From the NCBI GenBank assembly GCA_030424955.1, contig JAUHVS010000114.1, positions 1 through 12,061 of the forward strand: a stretch of 12,061 nt of DNA. Reading direction: 5' to 3'. Position 1 is the stretch's first letter, and every line of letters starts with the position of its first letter. The translations under genes and the position numbers were made by a program. The stretch is from a bacterium. Lineage in GTDB: Bacteria; Myxococcota_A; Bradymonadia; UBA7976; UBA1532. Shown here one piece after another: positions 1 to 6,711 of this stretch. Under the pieces are notes generated by a model. It was not told where the DNA came from and did not search any database. It saw nothing but the letters and a program-made list of their open reading frames with translations.

Positions 1-265
1 GCGCGGCATGACCGCCGGCTTCAACACCCCCACCTTCGTGGTGGACGCCCCCGGCGGCGGCGGCAAGCGCTCGGCCCACAGCTACGAGGTCTACGACCGC
101 AAGAGCGGCGTGTCGGTCTACACCGCCCCCTCGGTCAAGCCCGGCAAGCACTTCTTCTACTTCGACCCCATCGATCAGCTCGACGCCGACGCCCAGGCCC
201 GCTGGGCCGATCCCGCCGAGCAGGCGAAGCTGCTCGAAGAGGCGCTGGCCCTGCCCCGCCGCTGA
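1..265 (+). CDS. KamA-family radical-SAM aminomutase, C-terminal fragment (5' end outside window)
   Basis: Only the last ~88 codons are visible; the reading frame is open to base 2 and the stop is TGA at 263-265. The segment PTFVVDAPGGGGK is the hallmark C-terminal motif of lysine 2,3-aminomutase and its relatives. These PLP- and [4Fe-4S]/SAM-dependent enzymes move an amino group from C2 to C3 of an amino acid. The radical-SAM CxxxCxxC motif and the PLP lysine would lie upstream, outside the window. The ATG at base 8 falls just before this motif (RGMTAGF aligns with the RGHTSG-type sequence of KamA), so it is an internal methionine and not the start. The tail after the motif (YDRKSGVSVY, then FFYFDPID) differs from classical lysine aminomutases as I remember them. 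The substrate is therefore open; glutamate or another amino acid is possible. The stop is 4 bases from the stop of the convergent TOPRIM-like gene. Confidence 0.85.
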   Translation, partial: RGMTAGFNTPTFVVDAPGGGGKRSAHSYEVYDRKSGVSVYTAPSVKPGKHFFYFDPIDQLDADAQARWADPAEQAKLLEEALALPRR

Positions 266-269
266 GCGT

Positions 270-974
270 TCAGGCGGGCGCGGTGAACAGCGGCGCCAGC
301 CGCTCGCGCACCTCGGCGAGGAACGCAGTGAGGCCGACCGCCTCGCCGCGCCTGGCCAGCTCGTCCAACGGCAGGTCGGTTAGGCAGCGGGCTTCGCGGT
401 GGCGGTCGCCTTCCGTGAGCGCGTCCAGCACGCGCTTGGTGCCGCGCTCGGCGTCGTCCCGGCCTGGGGCCAGGGTGTGCGCGATACGGCGTGGGTCTTT
501 GCCCAGTCGCTTGGTCTCTGCGGTCAGCCGGGCTTGGTCCTCGGCATCAGCTGGCTCGAAGCCCACCATGTGCCACGCCTCGCGCTCGGGGTCCGGCAGC
601 GCCAGCGCGATCGCGATTCGGCCCGCGGTGGACGCTCGGGCGTCCTCAAACGCCCTGCGCCGGGGCTTGCGGTCCAGGTCCCGGGCCAGGACGACGCCGT
701 CCACGCCCGTGAGCGCGGCGTACACCAGCGCCTTGCGGGCCTGGGCATACTCACCCTTCTCGCCTTCGTAGCGGCCGTGGGCTGGCATCCGGACCTGGCG
801 CTTCTTGAGGGTCGTCCACTTGATGAACGCGGTGCCGTCGTCCACCACCCAGGTCCGTTGGCTGTCGAGGATGCCGTCCAGCCATCTGACCTCGGCGACC
901 AGGGCGCGATCGGCCAGCGCTTGAACAGAGAGCGCGTCGGCGGCCGCTTCGCAGACGACGAGGACCTTACGCAT
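270..974 (-). CDS. Small TOPRIM-like protein paired with an AAA ATPase (candidate defence effector)
   Basis: 234 residues, second gene of a two-gene operon. Its ATG (972-974) lies inside the last codons of the ATPase gene, overlapping it by 8 bases, so translation is probably coupled. Seen in the sequence: an N-terminal beta-strand ending in an acidic residue (KVLVVCE, Glu9) and, about 90 residues later, a hydrophobic strand followed by D-x-D (VVLARDLDRK, Asp99 and Asp101). This spacing and order fit the TOPRIM fold, in which a Glu and a DxD bind Mg2+ for DNA or RNA cleavage. A later motif, REAWHMVGF (131-139), resembles one I recall from uncharacterised proteins found beside AAA_21 ATPases. 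Known families with this layout include DUF4276 and DUF4435 (AriB of PARIS); I cannot say which, if any, it belongs to. Nuclease activity is an inference. No signal peptide or membrane segment is visible, so it should be cytoplasmic. Confidence 0.8.
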   Translation of the reverse strand: MRKVLVVCEAAADALSVQALADRALVAEVRWLDGILDSQRTWVVDDGTAFIKWTTLKKRQVRMPAHGRYEGEKGEYAQARKALVYAALTGVDGVVLARDLDRKPRRRAFEDARASTAGRIAIALALPDPEREAWHMVGFEPADAEDQARLTAETKRLGKDPRRIAHTLAPGRDDAERGTKRVLDALTEGDRHREARCLTDLPLDELARRGEAVGLTAFLAEVRERLAPLFTAPA

Positions 975-1971
975 CAGCGGTCAGGACCCAGTCCTCGCCC
1001 TGCGAGCTCAGCAGTTCGCCGGTCGTGAGGACGTCGAGCAACTCCGAGGCGCGTGGGTGGTCCGCCAGCTGTCGGCAGTGGCTGGCACCATCAGCGTCCA
1101 GTGCGGTGACCCAAACCTCCTCGACCTCCAGGCTGTCCAGAAGGTAGGGGGAGTGCGAGGTGGTCAAAATTTGAAGCTCTGGGTGTCGATTCAACATGGT
1201 TCGGAGAATCCCCACCAATTCCCACTGGGCCTTTGGGTGGAGCCCCCGGTCGATGTCGTCAAGAAGCAGGACGTTCGGACAGTCCGTCAGGAGTAAGGTC
1301 AGGAGCCCAAGAGTCAGCAGGGTCCCCTCGCTGACCGCTGAAGCTGGTATCCCTTGAGCGTTTTGAAAGTCCACGAGCAGTTCGAGTCGGCTGCCCTCAC
1401 TGCCCCAATCGACCGTGTGCACCCTCACGCCTCGAAGGTTCGGCATCATGCGCCTGGCTTCCCTGGCGAGTTCTTCGAGGATCGGTGACTCAGCCAACTT
1501 GAGACCAGCGATGATGTTCGCGAGGCCCTGGCCGGCAGGGCCGAGTGAGCGAGAGGCGCTCAAGGGCGCCGGTCTTGCCAACTCACGAGCGCTGAGAGAA
1601 ATGCTGCGCACTCGTCCGATCCATGAAGACAGGACCTCTGGGTCTGGTGTGGGGCTCTCCTGGGGCGATTCGCCTGAGGACGCGACTGAACTTCGCCAGA
1701 TGTTGGGCGGGTGTCGACTCACAACGCCCCAGAAACCTTGGCAACGCAGACCAACGCTCACGTTGGTTTCTCCACGTCGAAGCACTTCGCCAGGTTCAGG
1801 CGTCTGGGTCGGGTCGTGCCGAAAGTTGAGCTGCCGGTCCGCAAGGTCAATCGCCTCCAGCACGCTGGACTTCCCCGACGCGTTCGGCCCCACCAAGACG
1901 GTCAGCCGACCCAGCTTGATGCGGGTGTCTGCGTGGCTCTTGAAGTTCTGCAGTCGGATCTCTTCGATCAC
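967..1971 (-). CDS. OLD/AAA_21-type ABC-like ATPase (candidate defence sensor)
   Basis: 334 residues from the GTG at 1969-1971. This start is chosen because a perfect AAGGAGGT lies 5 bases upstream and the family's usual N-terminus (IEEIRLQNFKS) begins right after it. The frame is open further up to 2097, but those residues look like non-coding filler. Motifs: Walker A GPNASGKSS (28-36), signature-like VSEGT (213-217), Walker B VLLLDD (234-239) running into IDRGLHP, and switch histidine in TTSHSP (His273). The usual catalytic Glu after the Walker B Asp is Asp here (Asp239). The C-terminal ELLSSQGEDWV segment is of a type I associate with AAA_21 proteins. There is no TOPRIM domain in this protein, unlike full-length OLD or GajA; that role seems to sit in the next gene. 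Codon use is less G+C-rich than the neighbours, which suggests horizontal acquisition. Function is inferred; such ATPases dimerise around ATP and often sense phage infection. Confidence 0.85.
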   Translation of the reverse strand: MIEEIRLQNFKSHADTRIKLGRLTVLVGPNASGKSSVLEAIDLADRQLNFRHDPTQTPEPGEVLRRGETNVSVGLRCQGFWGVVSRHPPNIWRSSVASSGESPQESPTPDPEVLSSWIGRVRSISLSARELARPAPLSASRSLGPAGQGLANIIAGLKLAESPILEELAREARRMMPNLRGVRVHTVDWGSEGSRLELLVDFQNAQGIPASAVSEGTLLTLGLLTLLLTDCPNVLLLDDIDRGLHPKAQWELVGILRTMLNRHPELQILTTSHSPYLLDSLEVEEVWVTALDADGASHCRQLADHPRASELLDVLTTGELLSSQGEDWVLTADA

Positions 1972-1976
1972 CGGCG

Positions 1977-1984
1977 ACCTCCTT
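1977..1984 (-). promoter_or_regulatory. Strong ribosome binding site of the ATPase gene
   Basis: AAGGAGGT on the minus strand, 5 bases before the GTG at 1969-1971. It decides the start of the ATPase gene against an open frame that continues 42 codons further upstream. Confidence 0.8.
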
Positions 1985-1992
1985 GTCGGCGC

Positions 1993-1998
1993 AGCATA
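1993..1998 (-). promoter_or_regulatory. Possible -10 element of the ATPase/TOPRIM operon
   Basis: TATGCT on the minus strand (4 of 6 matches to TATAAT) lies just upstream of the ribosome binding site and would give a very short leader. The hexamer 17 bases further upstream (TGGAGT, 2016-2021) is a poor -35. This is a weak call by eye, in the 140-base gap to the divergent membrane-protein gene. Confidence 0.35.
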
Positions 1999-2111
1999 GG
2001 CCACCCCCGCACCCGACTCCACTCGGCGCGACCCCACCGCCCGCGGCGCATCCGTTGCGTGGCGGCCGCTGTCCATGCGACACCGCCCGCGAACCACCCG
2101 CGGAGACCCCC

Positions 2112-2474
2112 GTGCCTTACGAGCTCTACAAGATCCTGCACCTCATCGGCCTGGCGGCCACCGTCGCTGGCCTCGCCGGCGTGGCGGCCCACACCCTCAA
2201 CGGCGGCGAGAAGGGCCAGGGCTTCCGCAAGGGCGCCGTGATCACCCACGGCGTCGGCCTGGGCCTGCTGCTGTTGGGCGGCTTCGGCATGCTGGCGCGC
2301 CTGGGCATCCACTGGCCCTGGCCCAACTGGGTCATCGCGAAGCTGGGCGTGTGGATCGTCTTCGGCGGCCTGATCGCCCTGGGCAAGAAGGCCGGCCCCG
2401 CCAAGATCCTGTGGTTCGTGCAGCTTGGCCTCGTGGGCCTGGCCGCCTGGCTGGCCATCGCCAAGCCCTTCTGA
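2112..2474 (+). CDS. Small four-helix membrane protein of unknown function
   Basis: 120 residues from the GTG at 2112, which has GGAG 6 bases upstream. An upstream extension of the frame, to 1983, is Pro/Ala/Arg-rich and looks non-coding. Four hydrophobic segments are visible at about 5-27, 43-64, 73-90 and 98-116, joined by short loops rich in Gly and Lys. His10 and His46 sit in or next to helices 1 and 2, an arrangement seen in several small haem- or metal-binding or SirB-like membrane proteins. I do not recognise the family firmly, and no function should be assigned from this. The gene is followed after 8 bases by tatD on the same strand, so the two are probably co-transcribed. It is divergent from the ATPase/TOPRIM operon, with 140 bases between the starts. 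Confidence 0.75.
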   Translation: MPYELYKILHLIGLAATVAGLAGVAAHTLNGGEKGQGFRKGAVITHGVGLGLLLLGGFGMLARLGIHWPWPNWVIAKLGVWIVFGGLIALGKKAGPAKILWFVQLGLVGLAAWLAIAKPF

Positions 2475-2482
2475 GCCCCTCG

Positions 2483-3268
2483 GTGCGCCTCGTCGACATC
2501 GGCGTCAACCTGGCCGACAAGCGCTTCGCCCGCGACCACGACGCCGTGGTGGATCGGGCGGTGGCGGCGGGCGTCGACCGGCTGATCCTCACCGGCACCA
2601 GCCTGGCCAAGAGCCACGCGGTGGCCGCCCTGGCGGCGACCCGGCCCGGGGTGCTCTTCGCCACCGCGGGCGTGCACCCCCACGACGCCAAGGCCGCGGA
2701 CGCCCACACCCTGCCCGCGCTGGCGGCCCTGCTCGACCGCCCCGAGGTGGTCGCCGTGGGCGAGTGCGGCCTGGACTACGACCGCGACTTCTCGCCGCGC
2801 CCTGTGCAACGGCAGGTCTTCGCCGATCAGCTCGCCCTGGCCCGCGACCTGGGCCGCCCCGCCTTCCTGCACTGTCGGGCTGCCTTCGACGACTTCGAGG
2901 CCCTGTGGCGCGCCCACGCAGGCGAGGGCCTGCAGGGCGTGCTGCACTGCTTCACGGGGGACGCCGCCGAGCTCGACCGCGCCCTGGCCCTGGGGCTGCA
3001 CATCGGCATCACCGGCTGGGTCTGCGACGAGCGCCGGGGCCTCGACCTGAAGGCCAACGTGCACCGCATCCCCCTCGACCGGCTGCTGGTCGAGACCGAC
3101 GCGCCGTACCTGACGCCGCGCACCCTGCGGCCCAAGCCCAGGGGGGGCCGAAACGAGCCCGCCCTGCTCCCGCACATCGTCGAGGTGCTCGCCGAGGCCA
3201 TGGGCCAGCCCACCGAGGCGGTGGCCGCCGCGAGCACCGCGAACGCCGAGCGGCTGTTCGGGATCTAG
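2483..3268 (+). CDS. tatD: TatD family metal-dependent DNase
   Basis: 261 residues from the GTG at 2483, almost the length of E. coli TatD (260). The sequence follows true TatD rather than YcfH or YjjV: it starts with DIGVNL in place of the HxH motif, and has GITGWVCDERRGL (175-187) and the ending FGI. Expected metal ligands are present: His65 (GVHPHD), Glu94 (GECGLD), His130 (LHCR), His155 (LHCFTG) and Asp206 (ETDAPYL). The family has 3'-5' exonuclease activity on single-stranded DNA and RNA and acts in the cytoplasm in repair and nucleic-acid turnover. Despite its name it is not part of the Tat translocase. No Shine-Dalgarno sequence stands before the GTG. It starts 8 bases after the stop of the membrane-protein gene, so translation is probably coupled. 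It converges on the Lon-domain gene with 22 bases between stops. Confidence 0.95.
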   Translation: MRLVDIGVNLADKRFARDHDAVVDRAVAAGVDRLILTGTSLAKSHAVAALAATRPGVLFATAGVHPHDAKAADAHTLPALAALLDRPEVVAVGECGLDYDRDFSPRPVQRQVFADQLALARDLGRPAFLHCRAAFDDFEALWRAHAGEGLQGVLHCFTGDAAELDRALALGLHIGITGWVCDERRGLDLKANVHRIPLDRLLVETDAPYLTPRTLRPKPRGGRNEPALLPHIVEVLAEAMGQPTEAVAAASTANAERLFGI

Positions 3269-3290
3269 CGGGGTCCGGCCCCTGGCGCGC
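3269..3290. terminator. Short G+C hairpin between convergent genes
   Basis: GGGG (3270-3273), a 5-base loop and CCCC (3279-3282) fill the 22-base gap between tatD and the convergent Lon-domain gene. The stem is only 4 bp and there is no T-run, so this is a weak terminator candidate. Confidence 0.25.
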
Positions 3291-3959
3291 TCAGTTGGGG
3301 TAGCGCCCGCCCGTCGGCCCGTCGGCCACCTCGAGCAGCAGCCGACCCACCAGATCGCAGCACATCGCCAGGCGGGTGCTCACGTCCAGGCAGCCCATGA
3401 GCTGCTGGCGGATCTGCGGATCGGAGGTCGCGTGCGCGCCCAACAGATCGGTCAGCGACGCGGGCGAGTCCGCCTGACTGAGCAGCAAGGTCAGGGCCTT
3501 CTCGGCGTCGGGCGCCTGCATCGCCAGGTTCGCCACCAGCTGGCGCAGCCGCTGATACAGCGCGTGATCGGCCGGCACCGGGTCGTCCGCAAGCCGCGCC
3601 GCGCGCACCATGCGGAAGGGCCGGTCCACGGTGAGCTCGTCGAGCAGCCGCACCCGGCCGGTGCCCCGCAGGATGATGTTCCAGCGCCCATCGCCCGTCG
3701 GCCGCGCCGCCACGATGACCCCGGCGCCCATCACCGGGTGCACCGGGGGGGCGACGCCGTCCTCGATCGGGGGCCCGTCCACCGCCGCCATGGCCAGCGC
3801 GCGGTCACCCTCGTCGAGGGCGAACTGCAGCATCTCGACATAGCGCGGCTCGAAGATGTGCAGGGGCAGCAGCGTGCCGGGGAACAGGTGCACGTCCGGC
3901 AGCGGGAAGATGGGCAGGCGGTCCAGCCGGGCGTCGGGGATGGAGCGGGGCTCAGCCAT
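3291..3959 (-). CDS. Stand-alone Lon N-terminal (substrate-binding) domain protein
   Basis: 222 residues. The segment from about residue 14, LPIFPLPDVHLFPG, followed by LPLHIFEPRY, is the classic start of the Lon substrate-binding (LON/PUA-like) domain. The rest (GAGVIVAARP, GTGRVRLLDE, and a helical C-terminal half) continues that domain. The AAA+ ATPase and the Ser-Lys protease domains of Lon are absent. The length matches the known stand-alone bacterial class, so this is not a truncated lon. The biochemical role of the class is not settled; protein binding is the reasonable guess. The ATG at 3957-3959 has no Shine-Dalgarno sequence, but a -10-like TAGACT stands 6 bases before it, which would give a leaderless mRNA. 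It lies 68 bases downstream of the carbonic-anhydrase-like gene on the same strand. Confidence 0.9.
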   Translation of the reverse strand: MAEPRSIPDARLDRLPIFPLPDVHLFPGTLLPLHIFEPRYVEMLQFALDEGDRALAMAAVDGPPIEDGVAPPVHPVMGAGVIVAARPTGDGRWNIILRGTGRVRLLDELTVDRPFRMVRAARLADDPVPADHALYQRLRQLVANLAMQAPDAEKALTLLLSQADSPASLTDLLGAHATSDPQIRQQLMGCLDVSTRLAMCCDLVGRLLLEVADGPTGGRYPN

Positions 3960-3965
3960 GGCAGG

Positions 3966-3971
3966 AGTCTA
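3966..3971 (-). promoter_or_regulatory. -10-like TAGACT 6 bases before the Lon-domain ATG
   Basis: TAGACT followed by CCTGCC and then ATG. The distance puts transcription start on or next to the A of the ATG. Together with the missing Shine-Dalgarno sequence this suggests a leaderless transcript. No convincing -35 hexamer was found at 16-18 bases. Confidence 0.35.
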
Positions 3972-4027
3972 GCAGGGCCCCGAGGTCGCCGCACAGCAGC
4001 CGCCACAGGCGGCCGCCGTGGCCCGGC

Positions 4028-4558
4028 TCAAGGCGCCGTGCGGGTGGCGTAGGCCCGCGCCGTGTCGACGTAGTGCCGCCACGCGTAGTCGATCCAGCCC
4101 CGCTCCCGGTCCCCCACGGGCCGCACCACCTGGTAGGGGTTGCCGCGGATGAACGAGCCGGGCGGCACCTGCTTGTTGGGGGTCACCAGGGTCGCGCCGC
4201 CCACGTAGCTGCCGGCGCCCACGCGGGCGTTGTCCATGATCAGCGAGCCCATGCCCACCAGGCAGTCGTCCTCGATGATGCAGCCGTGCAGGATGCAGTT
4301 GTGCCCCACGGTGACCCGCGCGCCGACCATGGTGTCGGACTCGCCGCCGGTCATGTGCAGGGTGGAGCCGTCCTGGATGTTGCTGCCCGCCCCGATGACG
4401 ATGCGCCCCTCGTCGCCGCGCAGGGTCACGTTGGGCCAGACGCTCACGTCGGGGCCCAGGGTCACGTCCCCAATGATCACCGCGCTCTCATGCACCCACG
4501 CCGTGGGGTGGATGGTCGGCCACACGCCCTTGAAGGGCTCTCCTCGTCGCTCGCTCAC
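4028..4558 (-). CDS. Gamma-carbonic-anhydrase-like hexapeptide-repeat protein
   Basis: 176 residues from the GTG at 4556-4558, preceded by GGAG at 9 bases. The frame is open to 4720, but that extension runs into the divergent htpG coding region and is not protein-like. A left-handed beta-helix is indicated by hexapeptide repeats from about residue 22 to 128. Key residues of the Cam/YrdA/PaaY family are present: RGD (47-49), Gln62 in NIQDGS, and the three zinc-type histidines His68 (TLHMT), His86 (VGHN) and His91 (LHGC). A C-terminal helix with Tyr and Trp follows (150-171). Members are trimers. Some hydrate CO2, while others are inactive or act on CoA thioesters, so activity is likely but not proven. 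It is divergent from htpG across 136 bases and precedes the Lon-domain gene on the same strand. Confidence 0.9.
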   Translation of the reverse strand: MSERRGEPFKGVWPTIHPTAWVHESAVIIGDVTLGPDVSVWPNVTLRGDEGRIVIGAGSNIQDGSTLHMTGGESDTMVGARVTVGHNCILHGCIIEDDCLVGMGSLIMDNARVGAGSYVGGATLVTPNKQVPPGSFIRGNPYQVVRPVGDRERGWIDYAWRHYVDTARAYATRTAP

Positions 4559-4578
4559 GCTCTGGCTCTCCCCGCCCC

Positions 4579-4606
4579 TTGCACCAGGGGCCCACGTGCC
4601 TACGGT
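4579..4606 (+). promoter_or_regulatory. Possible htpG promoter
   Basis: TTGCAC (4579-4584), a 16-base spacer and TACGGT (4601-4606) lie in the divergent gap before htpG. The -10 is poor (3 of 6). No CIRCE element and no clear sigma-32 pair were seen in the 136-base gap, so heat-shock control cannot be read from the sequence. Confidence 0.3.
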
Positions 4607-4681
4607 TGCCCGCCATCGCGGGGGACGGCGGCCGACAGCATGGCCGCCCCGCCCCGCCTGAACAACCACCCAACCTGACCG

Positions 4682-4688
4682 AAGGAGG
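4682..4688 (+). promoter_or_regulatory. Ribosome binding site of htpG
   Basis: AAGGAGG 6 bases before the GTG at 4695. It supports the GTG start of htpG. Confidence 0.85.
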
Positions 4689-4694
4689 CAAGCC

Positions 4695-6629
4695 GTGGCC
4701 GTGGAAGCGTACGAGTTCAAGTCGGAGGCCCAGCAGCTGCTGGACCTGATGATCCACTCGATCTACTCCAACAAGGAGATCTTCCTCCGCGAGCTCATCT
4801 CCAACGCGTCGGACGCCCTCGACAAGCTGCGCTTTGAGCGGCTCACCGACGACACCCTCACCGCCGACGACCCCGACACCCCGCTGGGCGTGCGGGTGTG
4901 GGCCGATCCCGAGGCCCGCACGCTGACCGTCGAGGACAACGGCATCGGCATGAGCCGCGACGAGGCGATCCGCAACCTCGGCACCATCGCGCACTCCGGC
5001 ACCAAGGAGTTCGTCGGCAAGCTCAAGGACGCCCAGAGCAGCGAGAACGCCGAGCACCTCATCGGCCAGTTCGGCGTGGGCTTCTACGCGAGCTTCATGG
5101 TCGCCGACGAGGTCACCGTGGTGACCCGCCGCGCGGGCGAGGCCACGGCCACCCGCTGGCACAGCCGCGGCGACGGCCAGTTCGACGTCGACACCGCCGA
5201 GCGCGCCACCCGGGGCACCACCGTCACCCTGCACCTGCGGCCGGTGGACGAAGACAACGGCATGGGCGACTACACCAAGGAGTGGACGCTCAAGGGCATC
5301 ATCAAGAAGTACAACGACTTCGTGACCTACCCCATCGAGCTGCGCACCGAGCGCACCGAGGTGGAGCGCGACGATGAGGGCAAGCCCGTCGAGGGCGCCG
5401 AGCCCAAGACCGTCGTCGAGTGGACCGTCGCCAACAGCCAGAAGGCCATCTGGGTCCGCGATCCGAAGGACGTCACCGAGGACGAGTACACCGAGTTCTA
5501 CAAGCACATCGCCCACGACTGGGAGGCGCCCTTCGAGACCATCACGCTGAAGGCCGAGGGCACCTTCGAGTACCGCGCGCTGCTGTTCATCCCGGCCCGC
5601 GCGCCCTTCGACCTGTTCTACCGCGACCAGAAGTACGGGCTGCAGCTGTACGTCAACAAGGTGCTCATCCAGGAGCGCAACGAGGACGTCGTGCCCGACT
5701 GGATGCGCTTCCTGCGCGGCGTGGTGGACTCCCCCGACCTGTCGCTGAACGTCAGCCGCGAGATGCTCCAGCAGGACCGCCGGCTGAAGGCCATCCGCAA
5801 GCGGGTGGTGCGCAAGGTGCTCGACGCCCTCGACACCATGCTCAAGGACGACCGGCCCCGGTACCTCAAGTTCTGGGAGCAGTTCGGCAAGGTCATGAAG
5901 GAGGGCGGCACCGACGCCGACTTCAAGGCCAAGGTCGAGCCCCTGCTCATGTTCACCAGCTCGACCCAGGACGAGGTCACCACGCTGGCCGAGTACATCG
6001 AGCGCATGCAGGACGGCCAGGACGCCATCTACTACATCACCGGCGAGAGCGAGGACGCGGTCAAGCACTCGCCCCACCTGGAGGCCTTCGCCGCCAAGAA
6101 CTACGAGGTGCTCTACCTCACCGATCCCATCGACGAGATCCTGGTGGGCCACCTGACCGAGTTCAACGACATCCCGCTCAAGAGCGTGGGCAAGGGCGAG
6201 GTCGAGCTCGGCACCGAGGACGAGAAGAAGGCGGCCGAGGAGGCCCGGGAGCAGAAGCAGGCCGAGCACAAGGATCTGCTGGAGAAGCTCGGCGGCCTGC
6301 TCAGCGATCACGTCAAGGAGGTGCGCTTCTCGAGCCGCCTGACCACCTCGGCCGTGTGCCTGGTGGGCGGCGAGCACGACCTGTCGCCGGGCCTCGAGAA
6401 GCTGCTCAAGCAGGCCAACCAGGCCGCGCCCGGCAGCAAGCGCATCCTCGAGGTCAACCCCGACCACGCGGTGGTGACCACCCTCAAGGGGCTGTTCGAG
6501 GCCAACGCCGACGACCCCAAGCTGGGCGACTACGCGCAGCTGCTCTACGGGCAGGCGCTCATCGCCGAGGGCACCGCGCCCCCCGAGCCGGCGGAGTTCG
6601 CCCGGCTCATCGCCAACCTCATGGTGTGA
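4695..6629 (+). CDS. htpG: Molecular chaperone HtpG (bacterial Hsp90)
   Basis: 644 residues; E. coli HtpG has 624. The GHKL ATPase domain is at the N-terminus: LRELISNASDALDK (31-44, with Glu33 and Asn37 as catalytic and Mg-binding residues), DNGIGM (81-86) and GQFGVGFYASFMVAD near residue 125. The middle domain contains the LQLYVNKVLI and LNVSREMLQQ segments typical of Hsp90, with the arginine finger region after it. The C-terminal dimerisation domain ends in LIANLMV, without the MEEVD tail of the eukaryotic protein. It is an ATP-driven cytoplasmic chaperone that remodels clients with DnaK. The start is the GTG at 4695, with a strong Shine-Dalgarno sequence. The gene stands alone in its orientation: the carbonic anhydrase gene diverges upstream and hemH converges downstream, so it is probably monocistronic. 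The complementary strand carries a 659-codon open frame, which is a composition artefact. Confidence 0.97.
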   Translation: MAVEAYEFKSEAQQLLDLMIHSIYSNKEIFLRELISNASDALDKLRFERLTDDTLTADDPDTPLGVRVWADPEARTLTVEDNGIGMSRDEAIRNLGTIAHSGTKEFVGKLKDAQSSENAEHLIGQFGVGFYASFMVADEVTVVTRRAGEATATRWHSRGDGQFDVDTAERATRGTTVTLHLRPVDEDNGMGDYTKEWTLKGIIKKYNDFVTYPIELRTERTEVERDDEGKPVEGAEPKTVVEWTVANSQKAIWVRDPKDVTEDEYTEFYKHIAHDWEAPFETITLKAEGTFEYRALLFIPARAPFDLFYRDQKYGLQLYVNKVLIQERNEDVVPDWMRFLRGVVDSPDLSLNVSREMLQQDRRLKAIRKRVVRKVLDALDTMLKDDRPRYLKFWEQFGKVMKEGGTDADFKAKVEPLLMFTSSTQDEVTTLAEYIERMQDGQDAIYYITGESEDAVKHSPHLEAFAAKNYEVLYLTDPIDEILVGHLTEFNDIPLKSVGKGEVELGTEDEKKAAEEAREQKQAEHKDLLEKLGGLLSDHVKEVRFSSRLTTSAVCLVGGEHDLSPGLEKLLKQANQAAPGSKRILEVNPDHAVVTTLKGLFEANADDPKLGDYAQLLYGQALIAEGTAPPEPAEFARLIANLMV

Positions 6630-6635
6630 GTGTGT

Positions 6636-6690
6636 GAGGGGCTGAGGATCAGCGGGGGGCCGAGCGCCCCTCGCGCCCTGTCAGCCCCTC
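6636..6690. terminator. Bidirectional hairpin between htpG and hemH
   Basis: A perfect 10-bp inverted repeat, GAGGGGCTGA (6636-6645) and TCAGCCCCTC (6681-6690), encloses 35 bases that can form a further G/C stem (GGGG near 6654 with CCCC near 6667). It starts 6 bases after the htpG stop and lies before the convergent hemH stop. No T-run follows on either strand, so intrinsic termination is likely but not certain. Confidence 0.55.
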
Positions 6691-6711
6691 CGCGTCCGCC
6701 GCAGGGCCCGC

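Noticed and set aside
399..1028. 209-codon + strand frame opposite the TOPRIM-like gene
   Set aside because: It runs across the ATPase/TOPRIM overlap, has no motif and no convincing ribosome site; the minus-strand genes have motifs and translational coupling.
270..1971. Gabija (GajAB) or a retron-type system
   Set aside because: No UvrD-like helicase gene, no reverse transcriptase and no msr/msd-like structure is present; the ATPase and TOPRIM parts are in separate proteins.
1972..2097. Longer N-terminus of the ATPase (start at 2097)
   Set aside because: The extra 42 residues have no family similarity, and a near-perfect Shine-Dalgarno sequence lies inside them, before the GTG at 1971.
2126..3175. 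349-codon open frame antisense to tatD and the small membrane-protein gene
   Set aside because: No recognisable domain; it spans two real sense genes and their junction.
3291..3959. Truncated or broken lon protease gene
   Set aside because: Start and stop are clean, the length fits the stand-alone domain class, and no remains of ATPase or protease domains follow.
4559..4694. CIRCE or sigma-32 heat-shock element before htpG
   Set aside because: No TTAGCACTC/GAGTGCTAA inverted repeat, and no CTTGAA-CCCCAT pair at the right spacing.
4488..6467. 659-codon open frame antisense to htpG
   Set aside because: Its Leu/Val/Gly/Asp/His-rich composition is the mirror image of high-G+C codon use in htpG; no domain or ribosome site, and the sense strand is an unmistakable Hsp90.
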